This document shows, piece by piece, positions 63,617 to 64,000 of a stretch of DNA of 64,000 bases. The DNA is taken from positions 17,684,281 through 17,748,280 of the forward strand of contig NC_059373.1 in NCBI RefSeq assembly GCF_019703515.2. The letters run 5' to 3'. Each line of letters begins with the position of its first letter. Within the stretch, counting starts at the first letter, position 1. This DNA comes from Myxocyprinus asiaticus. Lineage: Eukaryota > Chordata > Actinopteri > Cypriniformes > Catostomidae. Under the pieces are notes generated by a model that did no database searches, had not been told where the DNA came from, and worked only from the letters and a program-made list of their open reading frames with translations. A program made the position numbers and the translations under genes.

Positions 63617-64000
63617 TATATATATATATTTATTTATTTATTTCAGAGGATACAGCTCCTGCTGGAATGCTGCGGGAAGTGGGTAGATGTCTTGCTGCGG
63701 GAAGCAGGTAGATGTCTCGCTGAGGCAAAGAACCTGATGCTGGCGGCAAGGTGGAGAAGCTCTTTGCCAGAACACTAGAGGGGGCGGGGGAATCTTTCGC
63801 TGCAGGCGCTGAGAGTCAGGCGAAAAATGTCCTGATGCTTCTGCAGGGAAATCCCGTCTGCTGGAAGGTGTCCATTGACCACAAAGAGAGGGATGTTCAG
63901 ACGAGATGATTGTCGTAGTCAAAACGAGACAATGTCGGCCTTGAAGGAAGAAAATTCTGAAGAAATAGTGATTGAGAGCCGCTTATAAACGGCAAATGTA

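Larger units (their letters stand above)
59942..64000 (-). mobile_element. Decayed large element with inverted ends, DIRS-like (tentative)
   Basis: The left block 59942-60178 (GGTTACACATGTAACC, then TATATAAGCGGGCACTCAAT and CACCATTTCTTCAGAATTT) is repeated in inverse at 63946-64000 (AAAATTCTGAAGAAATAGTG) and runs off the window. On the minus strand at 62280-61900 a peptide with LGRAKAALMGTDCPHCEDMS and TLHSRVALVLRDN resembles the Cys/His segment of gag-like proteins I associate with fish DIRS-type retroelements. No reverse transcriptase or tyrosine recombinase part was found. A SINE and a Tc1 are nested inside. Assignment rests on inverted ends plus this motif. Confidence 0.4.

Noticed and set aside
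63638..63922. A 94-codon minus-strand frame at the right edge as gatad1 exon 1
   Set aside because: It has no CxxC GATA finger motif and lies in the inverted-end repeat; gatad1 exon 1 must be beyond 64000.

Overview
This window is vertebrate nuclear DNA, almost certainly from a teleost fish and most likely a cypriniform. The genes are split by GT-AG introns. The intergenic and intronic DNA is AT-rich and packed with Tc1/mariner elements, long-inverted-repeat MITEs, tRNA-derived SINEs and (TA)n microsatellites typical of carp-like fishes. No bacterial operons, CRISPR arrays or viral genes are visible. The species is an inference from repeat style; gene identities rest on reading exon by exon.

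Layout, left to right. Plus strand: rad21 (442-14687, 13 coding exons, complete; cohesin kleisin), mterf3 (17359-19927, 7 coding exons, complete; mitochondrial ribosome and transcription factor) and uqcrb (21445-26633, 4 exons, complete; complex III subunit). Minus strand: an lrrc14b-like gene (29991-35181, 3 exons) carrying both a frameshift and an in-frame stop, and nkd2 (36728-51777, 10 coding exons, complete; Wnt/Dishevelled antagonist) with an 11-kb repeat-filled intron. Plus strand: a catsper4 fossil (54255-57733), still recognisable from S1 to the C-terminal coiled coil but with frame breaks and a stop in the S5/pore exons. Minus strand, tail to tail with it: gatad1 (58229-59581), whose first exon (GATA finger) lies beyond the right edge.

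Repeat landscape. rad21 intron 8 contains a Tc1-type MITE and a chimeric Tc1 element (6365-8004). The same chimera recurs in opposite orientation at 46767-48042, with the same internal junction and the same inherited frame break. It closes a back-to-back stack (44159-48042) that also holds two Sleeping-Beauty-like copies forming a kilobase-scale inverted repeat. Several Tc1-type insertions sit inside or next to (TA)n arrays. At the right end, inverted repeats at 59942-60178 and 63946-64000 enclose a gag-like fragment, a SINE and a nearly full-length Tc1 with two stops. I read this tentatively as a decayed DIRS-like element.

The genes do not form one pathway; this is ordinary vertebrate synteny. 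The best lead is the contrast between five genes whose exon phases close exactly and two neighbours (lrrc14b, catsper4) with several independent lesions. That contrast argues for genuine pseudogenisation rather than poor sequence. The catsper4 remnant is notable because, as I recall, CatSper channels are missing from zebrafish and many other teleosts.
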